From contig NZ_JBGCVY010000047.1 in NCBI RefSeq assembly GCF_041088075.1, positions 36,216 to 100,215 on the forward strand: a stretch of DNA of 64,000 nucleotides, read 5' to 3'. The notes under the pieces were generated by a model that made no database searches, had not been told where the DNA came from, and was given only the letters and a program-made list of their open reading frames with translations. This DNA comes from Mucilaginibacter_A sp041088075. Lineage in GTDB: Bacteria; Bacteroidota; Bacteroidia; Sphingobacteriales; Sphingobacteriaceae. A program made the translations under genes and the position numbers. This document shows, in pieces, positions 42,739 through 51,250 of the stretch (its first letter is position 1; the number at the start of each line of letters is the position of its first letter).

Positions 42739-42825
42739 TGTCATTTCGACCGTAGGGAGAAATCTTCTTCAAAGCGATCAGTCTTTTTTGTTGAAAGAAG
42801 ATTTCTTCCTACGGTCGAAATGACA
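42739..42825. repeat. Near-perfect long hairpin, TTTCGACCGTAGG type
   Basis: Arms TGTCATTTCGACCGTAGGGA (and on to AATCTTCTT) and its inverse (AAGAAGATTTCTTCCTACGG, on to GAAATGACA), about 31 bp each around a 25-bp loop. It lies between convergent genes and could terminate both, but length and symmetry point to a dispersed repeat; a degenerate arm occurs at 16284-16345. Confidence 0.85.
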
Positions 42826-42849
42826 AAAAAAACCCAAATACCAAAACCC

Positions 42850-44175
42850 CTACTTCTTCACCCAACCCGTTTCCTTTCCATCCTCCACCAAATAAAAACT
42901 TCCAAAACTGCCCAGCACGTTAACCGGTTTCCCGGCGGCCAAAATGGTTTTTCGGGGAGAAATGGTATCCGGATGCGCGTACAAAGCTTCGGCTACTTTT
43001 GGCGTTAATTTCCTCAATGGCATTTCGACGCCAATAACTGTTCTGCTGTTTAAGTAGCCCGAACTTCCATCCGGCAAAGTTACTTTATAAAAATTGCAGG
43101 TTGCGGCATCTACATGCAAAGCCGTTGCTTCGGGCAATGCTTCTTTTACCGGTGCTTTTTCAGTGGGTTCTGTTAATAATTTGCTGTTGCGGTTGTTGGT
43201 GCGCACAGTTGCATTCAGGTTTTTAAGCGAAGCGGTAACCGGTTCGGGCTTTTTGGTAATGGGCGCAACAAACGTAAGGGGGTTTACGGCCCCGCCATTG
43301 GTATAAATGCCGAAATGCAAATGTGATGGCGTGGTGCGCGCATTGCCGGTATTGCCCACCAAACCAACGGTATCGCCAACTTGAACATGCTGCCCGTTGT
43401 GCACCAACTGCGAATCCAAATGCGCGTAATATAATGTGTAATCGGCATCATCGGGATGAAGGAAAACCACTTTTCCGCCCAATTTATTTTCGCCGGGCTG
43501 TGCAATCCCGTTTGCCGCGGCCAAAGCTGGTGTCCCTTTTCTGGCGAAAATATCTATGCCTTCGTGTTTGCGGATCCCGGCATCACGCTCGGCACCAAAA
43601 AAACTACCAATATTTGGCCTGCCCGAAGCCGCGACCGGAAAAGCCAAGGCCGGGCCGGATTGTATGGTCAACGTATATTCGCCGCTGCGCAACAATTCCG
43701 GCTGCAAACGAAGCAAATAAGTTCCCGCCTGTTTCACCTCAACAATTAAAGGTTTGCCGGTGGTATCTGCCGAAGCCAGCAACTGGTTTTGCTGGCCGTT
43801 TTGCTGCCATACATCCACAAAAACAACAAAATTTTGAGCCGGGTTTTTGCTGAGGCTGATGTACAGCTTCTCCCCTCTTTTGCCTTCAAACTGAAACGTG
43901 GCCGCCCGAATTTTTTCAGCAGCAAAAAAACCGGTTTCTTTATACGGGATGGTGATATGCGTTGCTTTGCCCAGACTTTGATCCGCCGTTTGCAGCCATT
44001 CGCTTCCCAGCGCGGTTTGTTGCAGTCCGGCTGTTTTTAAACGGTTGCCATAAACATCGTGCGGCGACATCTTTTTGAACAATCCTGCCGGGCCAATGCT
44101 GTTGCACGAAAAAAGTACCGATAAAAGAAGCATCCCAAACAAGCTTTGGGTTTTGGGTTGAAAAATGGGTTTCAT
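42850..44175 (-). CDS. M23-family peptidase lipoprotein with SH3-like C-terminus
   Basis: 441 residues from ATG 44175; an upstream in-frame ATG adds 19 residues with no signal character. Signal peptide and lipobox MLLLSVLFSCNS. The LytM/M23 core is complete: KHEGIDIFARKGTPALAAAN with HxxxD zinc ligands, YYAHLDSQLVHNGQHVQVGD, and HLHFGIYTNGGAVNPL. SH3-like segment near the C-terminus (LPDGSSGYLNSRTVIG). Expected to cut or bind peptidoglycan peptides. The minus-strand ATGCTTCTTTTATC of a plus-oriented motif at 44110-44133 encodes the MLLLS of the signal peptide. A second copy at 43137-43158 encodes PVKEAL. Confidence 0.88.
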   Translation of the reverse strand: MKPIFQPKTQSLFGMLLLSVLFSCNSIGPAGLFKKMSPHDVYGNRLKTAGLQQTALGSEWLQTADQSLGKATHITIPYKETGFFAAEKIRAATFQFEGKRGEKLYISLSKNPAQNFVVFVDVWQQNGQQNQLLASADTTGKPLIVEVKQAGTYLLRLQPELLRSGEYTLTIQSGPALAFPVAASGRPNIGSFFGAERDAGIRKHEGIDIFARKGTPALAAANGIAQPGENKLGGKVVFLHPDDADYTLYYAHLDSQLVHNGQHVQVGDTVGLVGNTGNARTTPSHLHFGIYTNGGAVNPLTFVAPITKKPEPVTASLKNLNATVRTNNRNSKLLTEPTEKAPVKEALPEATALHVDAATCNFYKVTLPDGSSGYLNSRTVIGVEMPLRKLTPKVAEALYAHPDTISPRKTILAAGKPVNVLGSFGSFYLVEDGKETGWVKK

Positions 44176-44277
44176 AACAAGTATTATACTCCTAATTTTA
44201 ACCTTTAAAAAGAACGAATGTTTTGTTGCCAACCCGTTTAAGGTTTAGTAATTGGATAACACAAACGAAAAAACGGA

Positions 44278-44307
44278 TACTGTTTTTATCGGCATAAAAA
44301 CAGTATC
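44278..44307. repeat. Head-to-head palindrome of the ACAGTAT motif
   Basis: ATACTGTTTTTATC-GGCA-TAAAAACAGTAT. Two tail-2 cores face away from each other and share their centre, giving an almost perfect 30-bp palindrome. It lies downstream of the beta-barrel gene (minus) and could also act as its terminator hairpin, but no clean U-tract follows. Confidence 0.8.
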
Positions 44308-44322
44308 AACACCTGCCCAAAA

Positions 44323-46992
44323 TTAAAGTGTAAAAGTTGCTTTAAGCAGCATCATCCTTCCGGGAAGCTGATAAGAGCTAAACGAATAATTATTGGCCGA
44401 TAAATAAACTGCGCTGTATTGTTTGATATTGAAAATATTGTTGAAATTCAATTCCAAATCTGTGCGTATTTTATTGAACTTGTACCTTGCAAAAGCATCG
44501 GCAAAAAAATATTTTAAATGATTGTTTTGGTTTTGTATTGTTAAATAATAATTACCCGAAAAATTAAACAGCAAATTGTTTTTGGGCGAATAATTAACCG
44601 CCGCTTCCTGCAAAGCTTGTCTTACAATTGTATTTGGAATTGCTGCGGAAGAAGAACTTTTTGTCCGGCTGTAATTAACCTTGTAACTTGCATTTAACTG
44701 GTTGCTAAACTTGGTTTCGGTACTTGCGGTAAAATTGTTTAAAACGGTATTGTAAGGCAGCAAAATATTATTTTGAATTTGGTTGGAACGATTGGATTGC
44801 AACAAAAAACCGCCGCTGATAGTTGTGTGCAAAACAAAAATATATTTACTTGTATTGGCATTTAGCGTCCAGGAATCAATACTGTTTTTATAAGGTAAAA
44901 GTACAAGTTGCTGGAAATTTTTGTTGATTAAACTTGATGCAATATTGTTACTTGTGATATGATTGTAAGAAGCATTGACCGAAAAAAAGAATATCACAAT
45001 TGCTTTGCGCTGGCTGTAGTTCAGGATAAACGTACTGTTTTGCCTCTCGGTCAAATTTGCATTGTTGGCCTGCAATGAACGGTAATTGGTTAAAATATAA
45101 CCGCGGTAAACATCCTGGATATTGCCAAATTCGTTTCTTAAATTGCAATTTAAATTGATTGTTTTTTCAGTTGCAATTTTATAAGTAACGCTTATTTTTG
45201 GGTTGAAAAACAAGCGCGTTAAGCTTTGGTTAAAATGGTATAAACTATCCGAGTAATCAATTTGCTGTAAACTGACCGGCAAATTGACACTTGCTTTTAA
45301 TTTATCTCCGGGCAAATCGTAACTCGCTTCTGCATAAATCCGTTTTCGCAACCAATGCGTTTGATTGGCCGAACTATCTGCAAAAGCACGAACAGTTTGA
45401 TTATTTTGCACCACATTTAAAGCCGATTGCAATTGTTGCGATTGCAAAGTGAAACCTGCTTTGTAGCCTTGCGTGATTTTTTCACCCGGAACTTTGTACG
45501 ACAAATAATTGTTGGTGAACCACGACGGCACATTTACCGTTTGCACCAATTGCGAATACAATTTTCCTTCGTTAAAAACAGCATTGTTAAAGTTGGGTTC
45601 AATTGTGCGCGTTTCCGGTTCTGCAAAACGGTTAATGTAAGAGTAGATTTCCAAAATATGGTTGAACTTTAAAATTTGCATCAAATTAAACTCGTTGGAA
45701 AAATCTAATGGATTATTTTTTAAAACTTGGTTTACCGGACTTGTATTTGCAACAAAATTGGAATACGAAGACTGGTGATTGTAATCCAAAACCAATGCAT
45801 TGTTCAAATAATATTTTTCTTTATTTACGTTGAGCGTAAATTGGCTGTGCAGCAAATCAGGCCGGAGTTTATTTTGCTGGCTTTCGCTGTACCTTACCGT
45901 ATCTTGTGGCAAATAAACTTCGGTTCGTTTCTGGTAATATTGCCGCTGTGCATCGTGCAGTTCGTACAAGTTTACTTTTAATTGAACGTCTTGTTTCAAA
46001 TGAACCAAGTTATTTAAATTAAGTAAAGCCGACTGGTTAAAAAGATAACGGTTGCGCGGCAAGTCTGGGTCGCCAACTGTGCCTAAAGTTAAAATTGCAT
46101 CAGGTTTATTATTATCCAACCTTTTTAAATAATCAGATAAATTGTGCGATACCAAATCCTGCTGCAAATCCAAACTATAATTGTTCGCTTTTAAATAGTT
46201 AATGGCTTTGTATTGATCTTTGAAAGCCATCGCATTCAAATCGGCATAATACTTATCCGGCAAACCAAGCCCCAAAGTTTCCTGCCCAACCAACCGCAAT
46301 TTTGTATCTTTTTTAAAAGTGAGGTTTAGCGCAACATCATCGCTTACCACTTTATTTTTTAACATTTTAATGGGTTGATGATTTTCCATCACCTGCACCT
46401 GGTCAACCACGCCATGCGGGATAGAACGCGTGGCAATGTTGTATTTATCGTCCAGCAAATTGTCGCCTCCGATGTACAAGTTAGAAATTGCTTTGCCGTT
46501 GTATTTGATCTTGCCGTTATCGTCCACATCAATGCCCGGCAATTTTCTGATCACATCGCCAATCACCCGGTCTTGCGGGCTGCTGAAATCAGAAACCTTG
46601 TAGCTTAACGTATCGCCGCTGGTTTTTAACCCGGGGCGGTTGTCCCTAACTGTAACTGTTTTTAGCTGATTGTTTGCTACGGATAATTTGAATTGATAAG
46701 CCGGGCCAAAACCGATAAAAGGTTTAGTTTGCGTTTTAAAACCGATGCAGCTTGCTTCAACAAATAGGCTTTTTGGGTCAACCCCTTCCGGCACAGGCAG
46801 TAAAAACTGACCTTTTTCATTGCTTCCCTGGTAAGCAATAATCAGGTTGCTGCTGTTTTTAAGGCTGATATTTGCATAAGCCACTGCTTTGCCGGTGCTG
46901 TCGGTAACTGTGCCGTGGATGTTTTGGGCGAAACCCGCATTCCACCCAAACAAAAAAATGACCGGTAAAAACAGTATGGCAAAACCGTTCAT
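44323..46992 (-). CDS. Outer-membrane beta-barrel protein with carboxypeptidase-regulatory domain
   Basis: 889 residues. Signal peptide (ILFLPVIFLFGWNAGFAQ), then a CarboxypepD-regulatory-like domain at about 23-110 (NIHGTVTDSTGKAVAYANIS). Next a plug-like segment (DRVIGDVIRKLPGIDVDDNG, KIKYNGKAISNLYIGGDNL) and a long barrel with many aromatic strands ending in F-T-L. It resembles the TonB-receptor-like proteins found with GLPGLI partners. The gene start overlaps the upstream GLPGLI gene by 4 bp. A tail-2 motif (46955-46977) encodes ILFLPV of the signal peptide; others lie at 45571-45584 and 44879-44893. Confidence 0.85.
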   Translation of the reverse strand: MNGFAILFLPVIFLFGWNAGFAQNIHGTVTDSTGKAVAYANISLKNSSNLIIAYQGSNEKGQFLLPVPEGVDPKSLFVEASCIGFKTQTKPFIGFGPAYQFKLSVANNQLKTVTVRDNRPGLKTSGDTLSYKVSDFSSPQDRVIGDVIRKLPGIDVDDNGKIKYNGKAISNLYIGGDNLLDDKYNIATRSIPHGVVDQVQVMENHQPIKMLKNKVVSDDVALNLTFKKDTKLRLVGQETLGLGLPDKYYADLNAMAFKDQYKAINYLKANNYSLDLQQDLVSHNLSDYLKRLDNNKPDAILTLGTVGDPDLPRNRYLFNQSALLNLNNLVHLKQDVQLKVNLYELHDAQRQYYQKRTEVYLPQDTVRYSESQQNKLRPDLLHSQFTLNVNKEKYYLNNALVLDYNHQSSYSNFVANTSPVNQVLKNNPLDFSNEFNLMQILKFNHILEIYSYINRFAEPETRTIEPNFNNAVFNEGKLYSQLVQTVNVPSWFTNNYLSYKVPGEKITQGYKAGFTLQSQQLQSALNVVQNNQTVRAFADSSANQTHWLRKRIYAEASYDLPGDKLKASVNLPVSLQQIDYSDSLYHFNQSLTRLFFNPKISVTYKIATEKTINLNCNLRNEFGNIQDVYRGYILTNYRSLQANNANLTERQNSTFILNYSQRKAIVIFFFSVNASYNHITSNNIASSLINKNFQQLVLLPYKNSIDSWTLNANTSKYIFVLHTTISGGFLLQSNRSNQIQNNILLPYNTVLNNFTASTETKFSNQLNASYKVNYSRTKSSSSAAIPNTIVRQALQEAAVNYSPKNNLLFNFSGNYYLTIQNQNNHLKYFFADAFARYKFNKIRTDLELNFNNIFNIKQYSAVYLSANNYSFSSYQLPGRMMLLKATFTL

Positions 46993-47903
46993 GGTTTGTC
47001 TGATAATTCTATCGGGTTGTTGATTGGTTTTCTTGCAGGAACAGGCGAAGTGCTGTAAACTTTTGCACTTGAACCAGCAGCTGCATACGCAGCATTTATA
47101 AATCCTGTTGGGTTTTCGTGTACAGCCTTGTCAAGCCTTGCAAATTCTTTTTCAGTAGTTTTTAAACCATCTTTAGGTAACTCAATTATTTTAAAAGAAT
47201 AACTTTCTCTAACAAAAATCGTCATTGACTTTCTTTCGGAACTGTTATCCGCTTCTGCAACCGAAACTGAATTTTCAGCTATTTTGCTAACATCTTCCAG
47301 TCCCGCAAACTTCCAAACTACTTCTTTTTTAGTGTCGTTTGCTTCTACAATCAATCCCGGCAAACCATTTAATTTCCATGGCCCGCTGCGAAAAGGTAAT
47401 GTGGGACAAAACCAAGCTTCATAATTTCTACCTTTAAAAGTAGTTTTGGCTTTCTGACAATGCAAAGTTCCAAAGCTGATTGTATCGGTTAAAATTGTCC
47501 AATTCATAGCAGGTAAAGTTTCATCCATTAAATAAATGTTAATGATTTTTTCCTGCCGGATTATTTTTTTCTCAGCCTGAAACTGGTAAAATTTAGTAGC
47601 AGAACCACGTGGTCCGCCTACTCCGGAAAAATTCACCATGCTGGTTGTCCCGGTTTTAGCGCGTTCGGCAATCAGCTTTTTCATTTTTTCATCATGCAAA
47701 CGTTGATCTGCACTTCGATAAACACTTGCATTTTTGCCAAGCAGCAATTCCATGTTTTCGGTGTAAACTTTTGCTTTGTCCGTAGTATCGCGGATATGCG
47801 AAAAAGTATAACGAACTATTGCAATGGTTGCATCTGGTTTTTGCGCTTTTACCAATTGAAAAATCAATAAAATAGCCGGTAAAAGAAGTATGTGCTTTTT
47901 CAT
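46989..47903 (-). CDS. GLPGLI-family secreted protein
   Basis: 304 residues. Signal peptide MKKHILLLPAILLIFQLVKA. The family hallmark KLNGLPGLIVEANDTKKEVV is at about 175-195, preceded by CQKAKTTFKGRNYEAWFCP. GLPGLI proteins are found in Bacteroidota, often beside TonB-like barrels; function unknown. ATGA overlap with the barrel gene downstream. The motif at 47869-47891 (GAAGTAT tail, plus strand) encodes ILLLPAIL of the signal peptide. Confidence 0.9.
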   Translation of the reverse strand: MKKHILLLPAILLIFQLVKAQKPDATIAIVRYTFSHIRDTTDKAKVYTENMELLLGKNASVYRSADQRLHDEKMKKLIAERAKTGTTSMVNFSGVGGPRGSATKFYQFQAEKKIIRQEKIINIYLMDETLPAMNWTILTDTISFGTLHCQKAKTTFKGRNYEAWFCPTLPFRSGPWKLNGLPGLIVEANDTKKEVVWKFAGLEDVSKIAENSVSVAEADNSSERKSMTIFVRESYSFKIIELPKDGLKTTEKEFARLDKAVHENPTGFINAAYAAAGSSAKVYSTSPVPARKPINNPIELSDKP

Positions 47904-47934
47904 GGGAAGATGGTTTAAACAGAAAAAATAGCTT

Positions 47935-48792
47935 TTATTTTTCAGTCAATTCGATTGGATTATTAACTTTCTTACTAAAACCATAATTGGGACGGCTAAC
48001 ATTTATAGAACTAATTTTGGAAACATCAATATCATCCAAAGGAGAACGGAAGCTTTTACCTGCTACTTTAGAAAGTGCCGATGGATTGGTTTTTGCTACT
48101 TCCTGCAAACGATCAAACTCTTTTTGCGTGGTACGGATTGCGTCTTCCGGTAATTTGACCAATTGCTTTTGATCGCTGATCTGCTCAAAACCTGCAAATT
48201 TAAATTGTACTTCTTTTTTACTGTCGCTGGCTTCTATAATTAGTCCCGGCAAACCTTGCAACTTCCATGGCCCACTGCGAAAAGGCAAAGCCGGGCAAAA
48301 CCAAGCTTCGTAATTTCTGCCTTTAAAAGCAGTAGTTGCTTTCTGACAATGCAGGCCGCTGACAGTAAGCGTATCACTCATGATTTTCCAATTAATTACT
48401 GGCATTGGTTCTTCTACCAAATAATCGTTTATTAAATTTTTCTTGGTAAAAGATTTATGGGCGGTAAAGAATTGAAAATATTCATCAGAAACCGGGCGTT
48501 TTGCACTGATGTTAAGGTTTAAATGATTCGGATCTGTTGCGTTTTTTATCTGGTTTTGTACCTCTTTTACCACATTTTCAATTTGCAAACGGGCATCAAT
48601 ACTTGTACACGCACTCGAATTACGTCCTAACAGCAAAAGCAAATCTTCAGTATAAGGATGTGTACGGTCTGTTGTATCCCGAACATGCATAAAATGGTAA
48701 GTAGCCTGGGCTTGCGCCGGTTCTGCTGTTTGTCCGTAAGATAATTTTGTAAATAGCATAGAAATCAGGCAAAGGTTTAGTATCGTTTTCAT
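47935..48792 (-). CDS. GLPGLI-family secreted protein, paralogue
   Basis: 285 residues from ATG 48792 (MKTILNLCLISMLFTKLSYG). The hallmark WKLQGLPGLIIEASDSKKEV and CQKATTAFKGRNYEAWFCPA nearly repeat the neighbour's sequence, so the two arose by tandem duplication. The C-terminal part differs. A 31-bp gap separates it from the paralogue; all three genes (this, paralogue, barrel) form one operon. Confidence 0.9.
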   Translation of the reverse strand: MKTILNLCLISMLFTKLSYGQTAEPAQAQATYHFMHVRDTTDRTHPYTEDLLLLLGRNSSACTSIDARLQIENVVKEVQNQIKNATDPNHLNLNISAKRPVSDEYFQFFTAHKSFTKKNLINDYLVEEPMPVINWKIMSDTLTVSGLHCQKATTAFKGRNYEAWFCPALPFRSGPWKLQGLPGLIIEASDSKKEVQFKFAGFEQISDQKQLVKLPEDAIRTTQKEFDRLQEVAKTNPSALSKVAGKSFRSPLDDIDVSKISSINVSRPNYGFSKKVNNPIELTEK

Positions 48793-48891
48793 CATTAATA
48801 ATTGTTTCAAAATTGCAAAAAGCAAATATAACTAAAAAAATAGTAACATAACTAAAAAACTATTTTATAAATTTTATTTTGATAAAAATAG

Positions 48892-48926
48892 AAAAGGCCG
48901 ATACTTTTTTTTAGTACCGGCCTTTT
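48892..48926 (-). terminator. Terminator of the LiaF-like gene
   Basis: Arms AAAAGGCCGATAC (48892-48904) and GTACCGGCCTTTT (48914-48926). On the minus strand the stem is followed by CTATTTTTATC. It lies downstream of the gene ending at 48964, between it and the GLPGLI operon. Confidence 0.7.
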
Positions 48927-48940
48927 GGCTGTTTAGGCCA

Positions 48941-48964
48941 ATGCTTCTTTTATCGGTATAAAAT
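48941..48964 (-). repeat. Dispersed motif overlapping a stop codon
   Basis: Minus: TTTTATACC then GATAAAAGAAGCAT; it begins at the last base of the LiaF-like gene and runs into the terminator region. Confidence 0.8.
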
Positions 48965-49947
48965 CAGTACCGCTTCACATTAAAATCAGAAATGCCGCCT
49001 TTTAAGTTGAGGTAGATTTTCCGCGGCGCATTGTCAAACCCGGCGGTTTGGTATTCGTTGTCGCTTTTGGATTCAAAGCCATCAAAAGATTTGGAAGACA
49101 AGCCGGTTTTGCTGATGATATGGCAGGCTGCATTGCTTGGCACGCTGATGTTCACTTCCGAAACACCGGTTGAAATATCCACATTCATCACCGCAACAGG
49201 CTGGCCCAGCTTTAAATCCATTGAAGTTGCGCCGCCTTTTACCAATAGTTTACGCACTTTAAATTTGCTCAAATCCAAATCCATTTTGCTGGCGCCCGAA
49301 GCAATATCAATGTCCCAAACCGGGTTTACATTTAGTTTGATGTTGGCCTGGTTGCCTTTGTCGCTGTCCCAGTTGATGGAATTGCGCGAACTGCTGGTGT
49401 TAAAATTGATGGTTCGTCCAGAATCGGTAGCGGTGGTATTGAAGTGAAATTTACTCGATAACTCGTGGGTGCTGGCACTGAAAAGTTGGTTCGTGGTATC
49501 TTGCAAAACATACGTTGCGCCGCCGCCTTTGATGTTTAATGAAGCTACTTTTACGGCTGCTGTGTACGGTTCGTTATACGTTCGGCTGCCTTCTAATTTC
49601 ATTACGCCTTTTCCATTATCATTATCGTCGTCGTCATTATTAAAATCGTTATCGCCGTTAAAAAAATGGTTGCCAAACTGGCGGCCAAAAAACTGATGGT
49701 TTGGCGGTTGCAGGCCGCGGTAAGCAACAATGCCCAGCACCGCAGCAAAAATCAGGGCGCGCAATGCTGTTATTCCTGTTGAATGATAGTGTTTCGTAAC
49801 CATATTTACACCCGAGACGATCAGCAGCAGTGGCCACAAACTTAAAACATTGCTCCAGTGAAAGCTGATCACATTAAAATTATCCAGTAAAAACAGTATG
49901 CCGATGCACAGCAGCAACATACCTGTAAATAATCGGTCGCGTTTCAT
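48964..49947 (-). CDS. LiaF-like membrane protein with toastrack-type C-terminus
   Basis: 327 residues. Three to four N-terminal helices in a LiaI-LiaF-TM region (LFTGMLLLCIGILFLLDNFN, LWPLLLIVSGVNMVTKHY, LRALIFAAVLGIVAYRG). A Gly/Asp/Asn linker (FNNDDDDNDNGKG) follows, then a beta-rich domain with repeated DISTGVSEVNI, DIASGASKMDLDL and LNLKGGISDF, as in LiaF/toastrack proteins. Likely an envelope-stress component with the PspC-like gene 2 bp upstream. Tail-2 motif at 49875-49899 encodes ILFLLDN in the first helix. Confidence 0.8.
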   Translation of the reverse strand: MKRDRLFTGMLLLCIGILFLLDNFNVISFHWSNVLSLWPLLLIVSGVNMVTKHYHSTGITALRALIFAAVLGIVAYRGLQPPNHQFFGRQFGNHFFNGDNDFNNDDDDNDNGKGVMKLEGSRTYNEPYTAAVKVASLNIKGGGATYVLQDTTNQLFSASTHELSSKFHFNTTATDSGRTINFNTSSSRNSINWDSDKGNQANIKLNVNPVWDIDIASGASKMDLDLSKFKVRKLLVKGGATSMDLKLGQPVAVMNVDISTGVSEVNISVPSNAACHIISKTGLSSKSFDGFESKSDNEYQTAGFDNAPRKIYLNLKGGISDFNVKRY

Positions 49948-49949
49948 AG

Positions 49950-50462
49950 CTATAAATCTTTAGGTTCGTTTGGGTTAATGCCAGACCAGTCTTCTTTTTT
50001 GGTTGTTGTTTCCGGTTCGATAGTTTTACTTTTGGCGCGAAAGATGAGCACCAAACCAATCACAACCAAAATAACCGGCCAAAACTGCTCAAAGTTAAAC
50101 CAATACGGAATGATGTCGAGCTGGTCTAACAGGAAAAATAGGCCCAGCAAAATCAGCACGATGCCGCCAATTTGCGCTACGTTTTTATTGTTGTTTACCC
50201 TAAAGTTTTGGTTAACGGTTTGAAAAGGACGGCTTTCATTGTGCACGGTATAATCAACAACCGGCTCGTTTAAAACCGAATTTCTGCGTGGCATTACAAT
50301 CCACAAAACGATGTAGGCCAGCGTGCCGCCGCCGTGGTAAATCAGCGTTAACACAAAAATCAAGCGCACAATAGTTACATCAATACTAAAATAATCGGCC
50401 AGGCCGGCGCAAACGCCTGCTATTACTTTACGGTTTTCGTCGCGGTACAATTTTTTTTCCAT
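49950..50462 (-). CDS. PspC-domain membrane protein
   Basis: 170 residues. The PspC domain at 1-60 (KKLYRDENRKVIAGVCAGLA, DYFSIDVTIVRLIFVLT, LAYIVLWIVMPRR) is clear. A second membrane pair (IGGIVLILLGLFFLLDQLDI, FWPVILVVIGLVLIFRAK) is of LiaI/LiaF type. PspC-like proteins take part in envelope stress responses. Tightly linked to the LiaF-like gene. Confidence 0.9.
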   Translation of the reverse strand: MEKKLYRDENRKVIAGVCAGLADYFSIDVTIVRLIFVLTLIYHGGGTLAYIVLWIVMPRRNSVLNEPVVDYTVHNESRPFQTVNQNFRVNNNKNVAQIGGIVLILLGLFFLLDQLDIIPYWFNFEQFWPVILVVIGLVLIFRAKSKTIEPETTTKKEDWSGINPNEPKDL

Positions 50463-50475
50463 GATCTTTTTTATT

Positions 50476-51180
50476 TTAAATTTCTTTTGTTGTGGTTTGG
50501 ATAATCAGCTCATCAACATTGGCCCCGGCACTCATTTTTAAACAAGCAATTATTGCCGCGGCAACATCTTCGGGCAAGATAAATTTTTCTGCCGGAATTG
50601 TGGTTCCGTTCCAGGAATCTGTTAAAGTTGACCCCGGAAAAACCGCCGTTACTTTTACCTGATAAGCTTTCATTTCTTCGCGCATAACATCATTAAGACC
50701 GCGCTGCGCAAACTTTGTTACAGAATAACTTCCGGCATTTGCAACAATTTGTTTGCCAGCCATGGAGCAAATGTTAAAGACATGCCCGCTTCTTGCAGCC
50801 ATTAGTTTTTTGCCGAAATAACGGTACAATTCGTAGCCGGACATCAGGTTCAAATCCAACTGTTTTTGCAAAGCGTTTTCCTCTTCCTCCAAAATACTTA
50901 CAGGAAAAAAAGCACCGGCATTATTAATGATGATTTGGATAGAACCCAATTCCCGTTCCGCTTCGGCAGCAAACCGGCGGACATCATCGCGCAAACTGCA
51001 ATCGGTTGTGCGTGTAAAAACCTTTATTTGCGGGCTGATTTGCAGCAATGCTTCTTTTACCAGCAATAATTCTTCCTCATTTCTGGAACAAATGGCCAGG
51101 TTTATGCCTTCTTTGGCCAGCGCTTTGGCTATGGCCAGTCCGATGCCTTTGGTGGCGCCCGTTATCAGTGCGTTTTGCAT
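50476..51180 (-). CDS. Short-chain dehydrogenase/reductase
   Basis: 234 residues. Cofactor motif ALITGATKGIGLAIAKALAK at 4-23 (TGxxxGIG), IIINNAGAFFPVS (NNAG), and catalytic Ser-Tyr-Lys with NICSMAGKQIV and AGSYSVTKFAQRGL. NADP(H) preference is likely from the CSRNEEEL basic residue after strand 2. Closest in look to SDRs acting on sepiapterin or 3-ketoacyl-type substrates; substrate not readable. A motif copy (51048-51061, minus) encodes VKEALLQ. Confidence 0.93.
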   Translation of the reverse strand: MQNALITGATKGIGLAIAKALAKEGINLAICSRNEEELLLVKEALLQISPQIKVFTRTTDCSLRDDVRRFAAEAERELGSIQIIINNAGAFFPVSILEEEENALQKQLDLNLMSGYELYRYFGKKLMAARSGHVFNICSMAGKQIVANAGSYSVTKFAQRGLNDVMREEMKAYQVKVTAVFPGSTLTDSWNGTTIPAEKFILPEDVAAAIIACLKMSAGANVDELIIQTTTKEI

Positions 51181-51184
51181 GGAT

Positions 51185-51206
51185 AAAATTAGCTTAAAAA
51201 CAGCAT
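51185..51206 (+). repeat. Dispersed motif in SDR-mlaE divergent gap
   Basis: AAATTAGC then TTAAAAACAGCAT, in the 70-bp region that must carry both promoters. Confidence 0.7.
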
Positions 51207-51250
51207 CGGCACTTAAATTGAAAAAATGTATTTTTAAAAAAATTTAAAGG

